Source: Planctomycetia bacterium
GTDB lineage: Bacteria > Planctomycetota > Planctomycetia > Pirellulales > JACPPG01
Reading direction: 5' to 3'
Assembly: GCA_016191115.1 (NCBI GenBank)
Contig: JACPPG010000043.1
Span: forward strand, 62,001-126,000
Length of the DNA: 64,000 bases
Each line of letters begins with the position of its first letter. Position 1 is the first letter of the stretch. The notes under the pieces are model-generated. The model had not been told where the DNA came from. It saw only the letters and a list, made by a program, of their open reading frames with translations, and did not search any database. Below are positions 51,432 through 60,778 of the stretch, piece after piece. Made by a program: the position numbers and the translations under genes.

Positions 51432-52133
51432 TCAGCGCCGGAATTGGTCCAAGAGCGACGCCGCGATTTGGTGCGCTTCGCGGCCTTCGGCGCCGGTCGT
51501 GGCCCAGATCGGGTCGTTCAACGTCACCGTGGTCGTCGCGCACAAGATCAGGTACGTGAGCACGTTCGACCAGCCGCTCGGTCCCCACATCTTGAAGGCC
51601 GTGCCGGCGCTGCTCTTTAACCCCGGCAGGACGCCTTTCCACTCGATGCTCCAGATCTCGTCCAGGATCAAGTGCGACAAGAAGCCGATCAACACGGCGC
51701 CGGCCTCGAAGAAGCGGATGGAGAGCCCGCCCGATGAGCAAAGCAGAAACGCAAGCTGGCTGAAGATCACCGCCGTGGGCAGGCTGTGAAACATGCCGCG
51801 GTGGACGGTGTAGTGCTTCAAGGCCCACGCCAGGCCGAAGCGGATCGCCAGGTAGATCGTGCCGCCCGCCAGCACCATCGACTCGTGCGACATGCCCATG
51901 CGCTTGAAACGATCGATCAACAGCATGGGCACGACGGCGGCGGCGAAGGCGACGCTTTCGCGCAGCGGAATGCCCGGCCCGCTGTCCAGATCGGGAAACA
52001 TGCCCGACACGCCGCACAGCCCCCCGGCCATGACGCAGGTGGGAAGCGGCACGTCGTAGAGCGTCAGGGCGGCGCCGCCGTAGACGACGCCCAGGGCGGA
52101 GCTGACGGTAACGTGGGTTTTGAAGCCGGCCAT
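51432..52133 (-). CDS. YdjM-like membrane-bound metal-dependent hydrolase
   Basis: 233 residues, about five hydrophobic segments. Metal-binding pattern: KTHVTVSSALG (His near N-terminus), GMFPDLDSGPG, HRGMFHSLPTAV and GFLSHLILDEIWSIEW, as in the YdjM/DUF457 family. Substrate unknown; E. coli YdjM is SOS-regulated, but I see no LexA box here. Convergent with dtd across the repeat. Confidence 0.88.
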   Translation of the reverse strand: MAGFKTHVTVSSALGVVYGGAALTLYDVPLPTCVMAGGLCGVSGMFPDLDSGPGIPLRESVAFAAAVVPMLLIDRFKRMGMSHESMVLAGGTIYLAIRFGLAWALKHYTVHRGMFHSLPTAVIFSQLAFLLCSSGGLSIRFFEAGAVLIGFLSHLILDEIWSIEWKGVLPGLKSSAGTAFKMWGPSGWSNVLTYLILCATTTVTLNDPIWATTGAEGREAHQIAASLLDQFRR

Positions 52134-52448
52134 GGCTTGCAGGACTCCGATGGTTGGCCGCGGCGCGCCGGCAAGAAACCGGCGCGGCGGGCGAATGCAC
52201 CAAGGGGGGAGACTGTATCCGAGACGGCCGCGCCGGCCAAGAGGAATAGCTGGCAGCCGGCAGCAAGGAAGCGGAAGGCGACTCGCCGGATCGAAACCAA
52301 GCGAGCCGCCGGGTTTATCCCGTCGGTCTTCAGCCCCTGATGTCGGCCGCCCCGCGGCAACGGGGGTGAACCGCTCTAGTGCCCCAAGCGGCCGGCAAAC
52401 TATACTCCCGCCCCGGACGCCAGCGGCAGCGAACGGGAATCGAGCGTC
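52134..52448. other. intergenic region with one repeat copy
   Basis: 315 bases between divergent genes. Holds the repeat at 52299-52328 and TATACT at 52401-52406, a possible -10 box for cvpA without a matching -35. No ORF is called. Confidence 0.4.
52299..52328. repeat. palindromic repeat (CCGCCGGGTTTATCCCG type)
   Basis: Second copy of the element at 50657-50690; AAGCGAGCCGCCGGGTTTAT is identical over 20 bases. Confidence 0.7.
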
Positions 52449-53030
52449 ATGCAGCCTTACGACATCGCCATGTTGGTCGTGCTGGGTTTCGCGACGGTGC
52501 TAGGCGCCGTCCGCGGCATGGCGTGGCAGATTGCCTCGCTGGCGTCCGTGGTCGGCAGCTCGTACGCCGCGGTCCGGTTCAATGGCGCCCTGGCCCCTTA
52601 CGTCGGCCAGACCGAGCCTGCCAATCGGGTCGTGGCGATGCTCGTTCTGTACCTGGGCACGTCGCTGGCGATCTGGCTGGCGTTTCGCCTGGTGTCCGGC
52701 TTCATCAACCGGTTGCGATTGAAGGAATTCGACCGGCAAGTGGGGGGCTTGTTCGGGGCCGCCAAAGGCGTGCTGTGGTGCCTGGTGATCACGTTCTTCG
52801 CCGTCACCATGTCCACGAGCGCGCGGCAAATGGTGCTGGCATCCCGGTCCGGTTATTACATCGCGCTACTGATCCATCGTGGCGGGCCGCTCTTGCCCCA
52901 GCAGGTCCGCGATGCGATAGGGGGATACCTCGACGAGCTGCATCGGGACCTCGACCCGGCGAGCTCACCCACCGACGCGGCGCCACGCCAGGCGATCGAG
53001 AACAGCCCGACAGGGCAGTGGTGGCGGTAA
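52449..53030 (+). CDS. cvpA: CvpA-family membrane protein
   Basis: 193 residues with about four membrane segments; YDIAMLVVLGFATVLGAVRG at the start and the re-entrant KEFDRQVGGLFGAAKGVLWC region are the CvpA signature. The C-terminal 60 residues are soluble. CvpA is needed for colicin V secretion in E. coli and is broadly a stress/envelope protein. Next gene is convergent. Confidence 0.88.
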   Translation: MQPYDIAMLVVLGFATVLGAVRGMAWQIASLASVVGSSYAAVRFNGALAPYVGQTEPANRVVAMLVLYLGTSLAIWLAFRLVSGFINRLRLKEFDRQVGGLFGAAKGVLWCLVITFFAVTMSTSARQMVLASRSGYYIALLIHRGGPLLPQQVRDAIGGYLDELHRDLDPASSPTDAAPRQAIENSPTGQWWR

Positions 53031-53261
53031 CCGGGCGGGGTCGGCAATCATCACCGGCGGCGCGAACCGCGGGTGTTTTGACTCGGCGGCCGCGGGTGCG
53101 GTCGCCAGCGCTTCCTGACGCGTTCTGTGACGTGAGCGCCGGGCGGAAAAGCGGCGAAAACGCCGGGAAAACTCGATCGGCAAACCGAACATAAGAAACA
53201 TTATCGGACGTTGGGCGAATGGCGGAAACGGCCGATTTCGCGCCCGCGGCTAGCCCGGCGT

Positions 53262-54263
53262 TCAGGTCGCCGGCTGTATGGATGCCGACGCCACGTCGGC
53301 CGCGCTTTCCAGGAACACGCCCATCCGGCGGTACTTGGCGTACCGGGCTTCGATAAGCTGCTCGGGCGATTTGTTCACCAGCTCGCGCAGCGCGCGAACC
53401 AGGTACATTTTCAGCCGGCTCGCCATTTGGTGATGGTCCCGGTGGGCGCCGCCGATCGGCTCCTCGATCACGTCGTCCACCACGCCCAGCCGCAGCAGGT
53501 CCTTGGACGTCAGCTTCAGCGCCTTGGCCGCCTGCTGCGAGTAGGCCGGGTCCTTCCACAGGATGCCGGCGCAGCCCTCCGGGCTGATGACCGAGTAATA
53601 GGCGTGTTCGAGCATGGCCACCTTGTCGGCCAGGCCGATCCCCAGGGCGCCGCCGGAGCCGCCTTCTCCGATCACGACCGAGACGACCGGCGAGGTCAGC
53701 CGCGACATTTCGTACATGGCGTTGGCGATGACCTGGGCCTGGCCGCGCTCCTCGGCGCCGATGCCGGGGTAGGCGCCGGGCGTGTCGATCAGCGTGATGA
53801 TCGGCAGGCCGAATTTCGCCGCGAACTTCATCTTGGCGATCGCCTTGCGGTAGCCCTCGGGGTGGGCGCAACCGTAGTTGCAGGCGATCCGCTCCTTGAG
53901 GTCCTTGCCTTTCTGGTGGCCGATGAGCATCACCTTATGCTCGTCGAGCTTGGCCAGGCCAGTGCGGATGGCGCGGTCGTCGCCGAAGGACCGGTCGCCG
54001 TGCAGCTCTTCGAAATCGTCGAACACCAGCTCAATATAATCGGTTGTCATCGGCCGCTCGGGATGGCGGGCGACCTGCACGACCTGCCACGGCTCGAGCT
54101 GGCTGTAGATTTTCTTCTTCAGATCCGTGAGCTCGCGGCGCAGACGGCGCACTTCCTCGGCGGCCGCCGCCGTGGCGTCGCCCGCCCCCTCAAGTTTCGC
54201 GAGCCGGGCTTCCAACTCGTAGATCGGTTGCTCGAAAGCAAGCTGCTGCAGACTGGATCGCAT
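53262..54263 (-). CDS. accA: acetyl-CoA carboxylase carboxyltransferase subunit alpha
   Basis: 333 residues. N-terminal coiled coil (LAKLEGAGDATAAAAEEVRR) followed by the crotonase-fold transferase region: GDRSFGDDRAIRTGLAKLDE, MLIGHQKGKDLKERIACNYG, CAHPEGYRKAIAKM, TLIDTPGAYPGIGAEERGQA, VIGEGGSGGALGIGLADKVA and YSVISPEGCAGILWKD. The alpha subunit moves carboxyl from biotin to acetyl-CoA with AccD, making malonyl-CoA. Upstream lies a plausible promoter. accD is not in the window. Confidence 0.97.
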   Translation of the reverse strand: MRSSLQQLAFEQPIYELEARLAKLEGAGDATAAAAEEVRRLRRELTDLKKKIYSQLEPWQVVQVARHPERPMTTDYIELVFDDFEELHGDRSFGDDRAIRTGLAKLDEHKVMLIGHQKGKDLKERIACNYGCAHPEGYRKAIAKMKFAAKFGLPIITLIDTPGAYPGIGAEERGQAQVIANAMYEMSRLTSPVVSVVIGEGGSGGALGIGLADKVAMLEHAYYSVISPEGCAGILWKDPAYSQQAAKALKLTSKDLLRLGVVDDVIEEPIGGAHRDHHQMASRLKMYLVRALRELVNKSPEQLIEARYAKYRRMGVFLESAADVASASIQPAT

Positions 54264-54361
54264 GATGGAGACGCCCTAGGGGCTTGCGCCATTTCCTTGT
54301 TCACTGACCACGGTCCGCCGCTTCGGTAGCAACGCTACCGCTCGCGCGCCCCCGAACTGTT

Positions 54362-54390
54362 AGAATACAGCTAACCGCGAGAATCGTTAA
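54362..54390 (-). promoter_or_regulatory. possible sigma-70-like promoter of accA
   Basis: Minus-strand TTAACG (54385-54390) and TATTCT (54362-54367) are 17 bases apart, about 100 bases upstream of the accA start. Between them and the gene lies the small palindrome CGGTAGCAACGCTACCG (about 54325-54341). Confidence 0.35.
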
Positions 54391-54398
54391 GGCGCGTT

Positions 54399-55265
54399 TT
54401 ATCGGTCTCCCCCGCCCGTGGGCGACGGCGGGACCTTGAACATCTGCATCGTGCGAAACTCGGCCAGGAACTTGGCCATCGACTCGGGGCGGCGCTTGGG
54501 GTCCTTGGCCATGGTCGCGCGGATCAAGTCGCCGAAATCCGAGGTGATGTTTCGGTCTTGTGCTTCCAACGCCGGCAACGGTGCGCGGAGGTGCTTGGTC
54601 AACAGGTCGTTCGAGCTTGTGCCCGTGTAGGGAGGCTTCCCCGAGACCAGGTGGAAGATGGTGCAGCCAAAGCTGTAGATGTCGCTGCGCTCGTCGAGCG
54701 GCTCGCCGCGGATTTGCTCCGGCGACATGTAGCTGCGGGTCCCCTGCACCTTGGAGCGGCCCCCCAGCAATCGCCCCAACATCCCCTTCTTCCGCTGCGC
54801 GAGGGCAAAGTCAATCAGCTTCACGTCGCCCTGCAGGTTCACCAGGAAGTTGTCGGGCTTGATGTCGCGGTGAATCCACCCTTGCTGGTTGAAGTACGCC
54901 AGCCCCTCGGCCGCCGCGGCGATGATCGTGGGCATCAAGAAGGCCACTTCCGCGCGGACCTGCTGCAGGATCTCCTTCATGTTGGGCGCGGGGAAGTACT
55001 CCATGACCAGATAGGGGTTCTTGTGGTCGTAGGCAAAGTTGTAGACCTTGATGACATTCGGATGCAAAAGCGTCTTTCCGACCAAGGCCTCTTGCTTCAA
55101 GTAGCCGACGTGCTCGCGGTCGCGGCGGAACTCGGACAGCAGAATCTTGATCGCCAGCCGCTCTTGGCCGCTGCTGATGACGGCCCACACCTGGCTGGTC
55201 TGGCCCGTCTTGACGACGTTCAGCAGCCGGTACGGCCCGATATATTCTTGACTAGCCAGTGCCAC
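54399..55265 (-). CDS. serine/threonine protein kinase (Pkn-type)
   Basis: 288 residues from a GTG at 55265 with GGGGAG upstream; a TTG at 55304 is possible. Kinase subdomains: Gly-loop VVKTGQTSQVWA (altered), Lys40 in LAIKILL, Glu in LKQEALVGKTL, HRDIKPDN at about 132-139, LIDFALA at about 148-154 (DFG is DFA), SPEQIRGEPLDERSDIYSFG and RRPESM. It covers one catalytic domain with no membrane helix or sensor domain. The DFA change and loose Gly-loop may lower activity but the HRD Asp and Lys remain. A role in regulating the neighbouring accA is only a guess. Confidence 0.9.
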   Translation of the reverse strand: MALASQEYIGPYRLLNVVKTGQTSQVWAVISSGQERLAIKILLSEFRRDREHVGYLKQEALVGKTLLHPNVIKVYNFAYDHKNPYLVMEYFPAPNMKEILQQVRAEVAFLMPTIIAAAAEGLAYFNQQGWIHRDIKPDNFLVNLQGDVKLIDFALAQRKKGMLGRLLGGRSKVQGTRSYMSPEQIRGEPLDERSDIYSFGCTIFHLVSGKPPYTGTSSNDLLTKHLRAPLPALEAQDRNITSDFGDLIRATMAKDPKRRPESMAKFLAEFRTMQMFKVPPSPTGGGDR

Positions 55266-55566
55266 CGGCGCGGTCCGCTCCCCTGCCCTCTGTCCGGCGC
55301 GCAAGAATTGCGCGCGTTGAATACCTTTCTCCGGTCCTGTCCTCTAGTTTAGTCGCGTCGGCCCGGTGCGACAATTGACGGCGTCGGGCTTGCAGGGCCT
55401 TTCACATATTCACACTGAGCGGCGGCGCACCGGCGGGCAAGTGGGACAGGCACCGAGACGCAACGTTCGTCTGAAAGGACTTGCGCTGTTTATGCTCGGA
55501 GCCAGTCCCATTTTTCCCGCCTCGCCATTTTGAAAAACAGAATGACCCTGGTCGGGCTTGTCATTG

Positions 55567-56742
55567 CTACTGCCGGCCGACGGCTTTGCACTCGAGCAGC
55601 CGCTCGTACAAGGCGCGAAGTTCGCGCGTCATGCGTGCGTGGCGGAATTGGTCTGTAAAACGGCGACGACCCTCCGCACCGAACTGCGCGCGCATCGCCG
55701 GATCCATGACCAGCAGACCGATCGCTTCCGCTAGTTGCCGGGCGTCGCAGGGGGGCACCAGCAAGCCCGTCGTTCCGTGCAGCACCACTTCGCGGGCGCC
55801 ATCCACGTCGAAGCTGACCACCGGCTTGCCGGCCACGAGCGCCTGCGGCAACACGCGCGCCAGTCCCTCGCGCAGGCTGGCGTGCACAACGATGTCCATC
55901 GCGGCGAGGTACTTCGGTATCTCGTCGGGCGGGACGAGGCCCACGAATCGGACGACTTCACCCAGCCCGGCCTGGGCCACCTGACGTTCAAGCGGCGCAC
56001 GAAGGACGCCGTCGCCGACGAACAAGAATCTCGTTTCCGCTTGCCGGGCAACGAGCTCGCGCGCCGCCCGGATCACGTACTGGTGCCCCTTGAGGTGAAA
56101 CAGCCGCGCGACCTTGCCGACGACCACGTGCTCCGGTCTGAATCCCAGGGCGGCCCGCGTGGCGCCGCGCGTCGCATCGGCGGCCAGAAACGGCTCGACC
56201 TCCATGCCGCTATGGATGGTGGTGAACTTGTCGCGCGGGGCCACGCCGGCGCCCACCAATAGCTCGGTCATGGCGTCGGCCACGCTCACGATCGCATGGC
56301 AGCGCCGGGCCGCATAGCGCTCGCAACGCCGAAAGAACGCCCGCGCCAGCGGCGATTGATACGGATGAAACGGCGCGCCGTGCACGGTATGGACGATCGC
56401 CGGCGCGCCGATCGCGGTGGCGGCCATGCGGCCCAGCACGCCCCCCTTCGCGCTGTGCGTGTGCACGACGTCGGGCCGGAACTCGGCGAGTCGCCGCTTC
56501 AGTTCGCGATAGGCCACCAGGTCGCGCCACGGGTGAATGGCCCGCCGCAACGACGGTATGACCGACAGCGGGACACGATGCGCTTCGGCCCGCGCAAGCA
56601 GACTTCCTTCCGGCCCGAGCGGCGGGCCGGTCACCAAGAGCACGTCGTCGCCGTAATCGCGCGCCAAGTCCTCGCACGTCAGGAGCGTATTCTCCTGCGC
56701 GCCGCCAAGGATCATTCGCGTGATGACGTGAGCGACGCGCAT
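55567..56742 (-). CDS. glycosyltransferase family 4
   Basis: 391 residues from the ATG at 56742. MRVAHVITRMILGGAQENTL is the typical GT4 start (glycine-rich loop), then VVHTHSAKGGVLGRMAATAI, and the donor domain with VVGKVARLFHLKGHQYVIRA, FLFVGDGVLRAPLERQV and the ExxE-like segment SLREGLARVLPQALVAGKPV. Suits a wall- or capsule-sugar transferase. It is followed on the minus strand by a 262-base gap without features apart from a C-rich tract. TruA lies just upstream. Confidence 0.92.
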   Translation of the reverse strand: MRVAHVITRMILGGAQENTLLTCEDLARDYGDDVLLVTGPPLGPEGSLLARAEAHRVPLSVIPSLRRAIHPWRDLVAYRELKRRLAEFRPDVVHTHSAKGGVLGRMAATAIGAPAIVHTVHGAPFHPYQSPLARAFFRRCERYAARRCHAIVSVADAMTELLVGAGVAPRDKFTTIHSGMEVEPFLAADATRGATRAALGFRPEHVVVGKVARLFHLKGHQYVIRAARELVARQAETRFLFVGDGVLRAPLERQVAQAGLGEVVRFVGLVPPDEIPKYLAAMDIVVHASLREGLARVLPQALVAGKPVVSFDVDGAREVVLHGTTGLLVPPCDARQLAEAIGLLVMDPAMRAQFGAEGRRRFTDQFRHARMTRELRALYERLLECKAVGRQ

Positions 56743-56777
56743 GGGGTGCGAACCAGTATTGAGATTCCGCGCGCCGT

Positions 56778-57548
56778 TTAGCCGCCGCGGCCACGCGGCG
56801 GACCGTACGTCACGCTTACCAAAAACAAACCTTGCGCGGGCGCGGTCATACCGGCGGCGCGGCGGTCGCCGGCGGCCAGGACCTCGGCCGGCCATGTCTC
56901 GGTTTGCGTCTTGCGGCCCACCTCGACCAGCGTTCCGACAAGCGCCCGGACCATGTTGTACAAGAACCCGTCCCCTTCGACTTCGAACGTGACGAAATCG
57001 GCTTCCTCCCCCCTGCCCCGCCGCACCGCGGCATCGTAGATCGTGCGGACGCTGGTGGATCGCTGCGGCCAGCGCGTCTCGAAGCTGCGAAAATCGTGCG
57101 TGCCGACGAAGGTTTGCGCCGCTCGGTGCATGGCCGCCTCGTCCAGCCGCTGCCGGTAGTGCCAGCAGTATTGGCGGCGAAAGACGTCGGGCACCTCGCC
57201 ATCGTGGATGACGTAGCGATAGCGCTTGCTGGTCGCGTCGCGGCGCGCGTGAAAACCGTCTGGCGCTTCCTCCACCGCCAAGGGCACGATGTCGCGCGGC
57301 AGCTCGGCCACGAGCGCGTTGCGCAGCGTCGCCACGTCGAGCGCGGTGGCGCTCGGAAAGCTAACGACCTGCCCAAGCGCGTGTACGCCGGCGTCGGTGC
57401 GGCCGCTGGCCGCGACGCGGACGCTCTCGCCCGTGATGCGCGCGAGCGCGGCCTCTACCGCGGCTTGGATCGTGGTCTTGCCGGACTGCATTTGCCAGCC
57501 CGCGTAGTCGGTGCCGTCGTAGGCCAGCGTAAGCTTGAAGGTACGCAT
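56778..57548 (-). CDS. truA: tRNA pseudouridine synthase A
   Basis: 256 residues from the ATG at 57548 (RTFKLTLAYDGTDYAGWQMQ); the longer frame upstream is rejected. Catalytic Asp52 is in SGRTDAGVHALGQV, and KRYRYVIHDG, THDFRSFE and GDGFLYNMVRALVGTLVEVG are conserved family segments. TruA modifies U38-40 in tRNA. It ends 35 bases from the GT4 start on the same strand. Confidence 0.96.
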   Translation of the reverse strand: MRTFKLTLAYDGTDYAGWQMQSGKTTIQAAVEAALARITGESVRVAASGRTDAGVHALGQVVSFPSATALDVATLRNALVAELPRDIVPLAVEEAPDGFHARRDATSKRYRYVIHDGEVPDVFRRQYCWHYRQRLDEAAMHRAAQTFVGTHDFRSFETRWPQRSTSVRTIYDAAVRRGRGEEADFVTFEVEGDGFLYNMVRALVGTLVEVGRKTQTETWPAEVLAAGDRRAAGMTAPAQGLFLVSVTYGPPRGRGG

Positions 57549-57595
57549 TGCGCTGCGAACCCCCGCGGTCCAGTGGCGGCGCGGGGTGCCCTGCC

Positions 57596-58624
57596 CTACC
57601 CTACTCTCTGCGCCGCGCGCGGCGCGACGAGCAACTCGGCGATTTGCACGGCGTTGGTGGCCGCCCCTTTGCGCAGGTTGTCGCTGACGCACCAGAAGGT
57701 CAGCCCCTTGGGGTGGCTCAAGTCGGCGCGGATGCGCCCGACGAACACCTCGTCCCGCCCGTCGCACTCAAGCGGCATGGGGTACTGCTTGGCCGCCAGA
57801 TCGTCCACGACGGCGATGCCCGGCGCCGCGGCGAACAGATCGCGTGCCTCTTCGGGCGTGATCGCGCGCTCGGTCTCGACCAGCACGCTCTCGCTGTGAC
57901 AATTGCTGACCGGCACGCGGACACACGTGGCGCAAATTTGGATCGAATCGTCCTCCATGATTTTCCGCGTCTCGTGCACCATTTTCATTTCTTCGGACGT
58001 GTAGCCAGCGTGCTTGTGCGAGCCGATCTGCGGGATCAAGTTAAAGGCGATGTCGTGGGCGAACGCCTCGCGCTGGTGTTCCTGCCCGGCCAGCCGTGCC
58101 CGGGTCCCCTGCTCCAGGTCGCGCTGCCCGGAGACGCCTGCGCCGCTGGTGGCCTGGTATGTGCTGACGACGACGCGGCGAACCCGCGCCGCGTCGTGCA
58201 ATGGCTTGAGTGCCACGACCAGTTGGGTCGTCGAGCAGTTGGGGCTGGCGATGATGCCTTGATGGCGTTGGATGGCGTCACGATTGACTTCCGGGACCAC
58301 GAGCGGGACCTTCGGGTCCATCCGCCAATAGCCGCTCTCGTCGACGACGATCGCGCCGCGCTCGACGGCCCAGGGAGCGAAATCGCGGGCCACTTCGTCG
58401 GGCGTGCTGCCGATCGCCAGGTCGACGCCCTCGAAGGCGTCGGGCGTCAATTCCTCGACCGTGTGCTCGCGGCCGCGGAACCGCAGTTTCGCGCCGGCCG
58501 AGCGTTTCGAGGCCAGGAACTTGACTCGCGCGTGGGGAAAGTCCCGCTCTTCCAGCAGGTCGCGGATGATTCGGCCAACAGCGCCCGTGGCGCCCACGAC
58601 CGCGATCGATTCAAACACGTTCAC
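57596..58624 (-). CDS. asd: aspartate-semialdehyde dehydrogenase
   Basis: 342 residues. NADP-binding GATGAVG at 11-17, catalytic Cys130 in SPNCSTTQL, and the active-site region with Arg/His in RVPVSNCHSESVLVETERAI. The enzyme reduces aspartyl phosphate on the path to lysine, threonine, methionine and diaminopimelate. 47 bases upstream of truA. Confidence 0.96.
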   Translation of the reverse strand: MNVFESIAVVGATGAVGRIIRDLLEERDFPHARVKFLASKRSAGAKLRFRGREHTVEELTPDAFEGVDLAIGSTPDEVARDFAPWAVERGAIVVDESGYWRMDPKVPLVVPEVNRDAIQRHQGIIASPNCSTTQLVVALKPLHDAARVRRVVVSTYQATSGAGVSGQRDLEQGTRARLAGQEHQREAFAHDIAFNLIPQIGSHKHAGYTSEEMKMVHETRKIMEDDSIQICATCVRVPVSNCHSESVLVETERAITPEEARDLFAAAPGIAVVDDLAAKQYPMPLECDGRDEVFVGRIRADLSHPKGLTFWCVSDNLRKGAATNAVQIAELLVAPRAAQRVG

Positions 58625-58770
58625 CTCCGGTTTTGCTGTCGAGAGTACTCCTCACCAATCGTACATCATCCGCGGCCGGTCTGGTATGGCGGCCAACGGC
58701 AGCGGAATGACCCTTGGGGGACAGAGACGGGGCCCGCTCCGAGAAGGTTCGCGGCCCGCACGGCCGCGGT

Positions 58771-59808
58771 TCACGAGACGTTCGACGAGCCGGCCGTCGA
58801 CGCGCGCCGGCGGTGTTGCGGCCGGGCTCCCGCCGGTTCGCGATCGGCCGCCCCCCCTGCCCTGCCCTCGCCGGCTCGCGATCTATCCAGCAGCATTCGC
58901 ACCAGGCGCGGCGAAACGAACGACGTGCAGCCGATCAGCATCACCAGCCCGAATGTGATCATGCCCATCGCGAAAGCGATTCCCAGGTGCACCGGCACGG
59001 CCAGCGCGATCACCAGCGGCCGCAGCTTCGGCACCCACACGAGCGTGCAGAACGACAGCTCCCAGAAGACGGTGACGTGCGTCAAGATGGCCACCAATAG
59101 CGGCCAGGTGGCCAGCCACGTCAGGTCGAGCGATTGATACTCCAGGTTGGCCACCGATCCCCATAGTGCGTCGCCCCGCCACCACGTTTCGCCCTGCAGC
59201 TTCGACAGGCCGGCGAAGAAGTAGATCACGCACATGTGAACCTGGATAAGTCGAATGGCGAGATTGGCCGATACGCTGTCGCGGACCGGCGCCGGCGTGC
59301 CGCCGGTCCGCCGCGCCGCGCGGACCCGATCGAGCGAATAGCAATCGCCCGATGGGCCCACCATCAAGTACAGCGCCAGGATGACGTTGATCTGGTCGAG
59401 GCCAAACTGCGCGCCCGGCACGCGATTGACGTACGACACCGCCGCCAGGAACGACAGCGCCGCGACGACGCGCGTGAAAAGCCCCAAAGTCAACATGGCG
59501 AACACAACAAGCGCCGCGACGTGGACCAGCCACAAGAGCACCGGAGAACGAATCAGCCAGAAGTAGCTCCACGCGAAACGGTCGGGCTGCGAATAGCTGG
59601 CCGCCTCGGGCGAGATCCAGCCAGTGGGCAGGAAGAAGTCGTTCAACCCCAGCGACCACACCAGGTGCGTGTACAGGAGCATCGCACCGGCCAGTATCCG
59701 AATCAGCGACAGCGTGGCCGGATCGGCCGGCGTGAACCAGAAACGGTTCCAGCCTTCGACGAGCCATCGGCCCAGATCGCGGAAATAGTCGCTTGCCAAA
59801 CGTATCAT
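58771..59808 (-). CDS. HTTM-domain membrane protein
   Basis: 345 residues from the ATG at 59808, overlapping the upstream stop (ATGA). At least six hydrophobic segments, including LIRILAGAMLLYTHLVWSLG, LLWLVHVAALVVFAMLTLGL, IRLIQVHMCVIYFFAGLSKL and VPVHLGIAFAMGMITFGLVM. The last two contain the K-L-x-G-x-x-W region typical of HTTM/vitamin-K gamma-carboxylase-like membrane domains. No carboxylase activity is proven for such bacterial proteins. Its coupled partner upstream is a small membrane-anchored protein. Confidence 0.8.
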   Translation of the reverse strand: MIRLASDYFRDLGRWLVEGWNRFWFTPADPATLSLIRILAGAMLLYTHLVWSLGLNDFFLPTGWISPEAASYSQPDRFAWSYFWLIRSPVLLWLVHVAALVVFAMLTLGLFTRVVAALSFLAAVSYVNRVPGAQFGLDQINVILALYLMVGPSGDCYSLDRVRAARRTGGTPAPVRDSVSANLAIRLIQVHMCVIYFFAGLSKLQGETWWRGDALWGSVANLEYQSLDLTWLATWPLLVAILTHVTVFWELSFCTLVWVPKLRPLVIALAVPVHLGIAFAMGMITFGLVMLIGCTSFVSPRLVRMLLDRSRAGEGRAGGAADREPAGARPQHRRRASTAGSSNVS

Positions 59809-60419
59809 GGCATCTCCACGAACGTGCCCAGCTTCCGTTCGCGATACAGAGTGCGATCGTCGAGCCGCATCCCTTTGGCGACCTGGTCCGGCGTGGGGAT
59901 CAAGTGCTCTTGCAGCCACAGGTTCACGCGCTTGGCTCGATACTTGTGCAGCATGTGGTCGCCGTAGGAGCGGGCATATTGCTGCTGCCCCTGCGTAAAC
60001 GGCAGCCTTGTCCAATCCATCTGCGGCGTCCAGCTCGGGTCGGGCGGGGCGATGTTGATGAACTCGCTGAGCATGAAGTGCCGGTGATAAAAGAGCCGCG
60101 GCCACTCGTCCGTCAGGCTCGGGAAGACGCCTGCCGTCTTGGTTCCGTCGGGCATTTCCAGCTCGTAACGCACGAGGTGGCTGGGTCCCGGATCGGGTGC
60201 AAAAAATTTGTAGGCGTGATTCAGATAGGTTGCCGACAGGTATGGCCGAAAGATGGGCCCGATGCGATCGGTGAGCATCGTGGGAGGAAGCGACAGCGGC
60301 CCCACGAGCACTGCCGCCAGGTGCCAGAGGATGACAGCGCTAGCCGCCCACCGCGCGGCGCGGCCCCACGGCTTGCCCGGCAACGTCTTGCGTTCGCGAT
60401 CGGCGGAACTGGTGCTCAT
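59805..60419 (-). CDS. membrane-anchored partner of the HTTM protein
   Basis: 204 residues. One hydrophobic helix at about 24-44 (ASAVILWHLAAVLVGPLSLP), then a soluble region with a pattern typical of HTTM partners in planctomycetes: LNHAYKFFAPDPGPSHLVRY, and WPRLFYHRHFMLSEFINIAP. The stop overlaps the HTTM start (ATGA). Function unknown. Confidence 0.7.
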   Translation of the reverse strand: MSTSSADRERKTLPGKPWGRAARWAASAVILWHLAAVLVGPLSLPPTMLTDRIGPIFRPYLSATYLNHAYKFFAPDPGPSHLVRYELEMPDGTKTAGVFPSLTDEWPRLFYHRHFMLSEFINIAPPDPSWTPQMDWTRLPFTQGQQQYARSYGDHMLHKYRAKRVNLWLQEHLIPTPDQVAKGMRLDDRTLYRERKLGTFVEMP

Positions 60420-60480
60420 GATGGTTCCGGGCGTTTGCCCGATTGCTCAACCGCGCGTGACTTGGCTCGCGCCGGGGCGC

Positions 60481-60550
60481 CATGCCCACGCTGCCGTGGG
60501 CATGCTGCTGTGCCGAGGCATGGCCACATCGGCGTACGTCCGTGGCCATG
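60481..60550. repeat. two adjacent palindromes in a 359-base gap
   Basis: CATGCCCACGCTGCCGTGGG (continuing CATG, 60481-60504) and CATGGCCACATCGGCGTACG (continuing TCCGTGGCCATG, 60519-60550). The rest of the gap 60420-60778 holds the terminator below; no gene is seen. Confidence 0.7.
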
Positions 60551-60661
60551 GCACCCATCCCCATGTCGCGGTCGGGTTGGGGGCAATCGCACCATCAATA
60601 CCTTATCGGTGCTAGCGGGCGGGCGAAAGCAGCATTTCGAGCGCGCCCCGGAAGGCCTCAC

Positions 60662-60705
60662 AAAAAACGCAAACCCTCGCACGGGAAGGATTTCCCGTGC
60701 GAGGG
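60662..60705 (-). terminator. rho-independent terminator of the TIGR03000 gene
   Basis: 14-bp stem: CCCTCGCACGGGAA (60674-60687) pairs with TTCCCGTGCGAGGG (60692-60705) with a four-base loop, followed on the minus strand by a T-rich run (plus-strand AAAAAACGCAAA, 60662-60673). It is about 75 bases after the stop at 60779. Confidence 0.85.
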
Positions 60706-60778
60706 CTGCTCCTATTCTCATCCACCCGCAGGCGGCCTTTGCCACGACCCGCGAGTGGAATCTTTGACAACCTTCAAC

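Noticed and set aside
52804..53871. 355-codon minus-strand frame across cvpA and the accA end
   Set aside because: Arg/Gly/Pro-rich translation, overlaps two well-supported genes.
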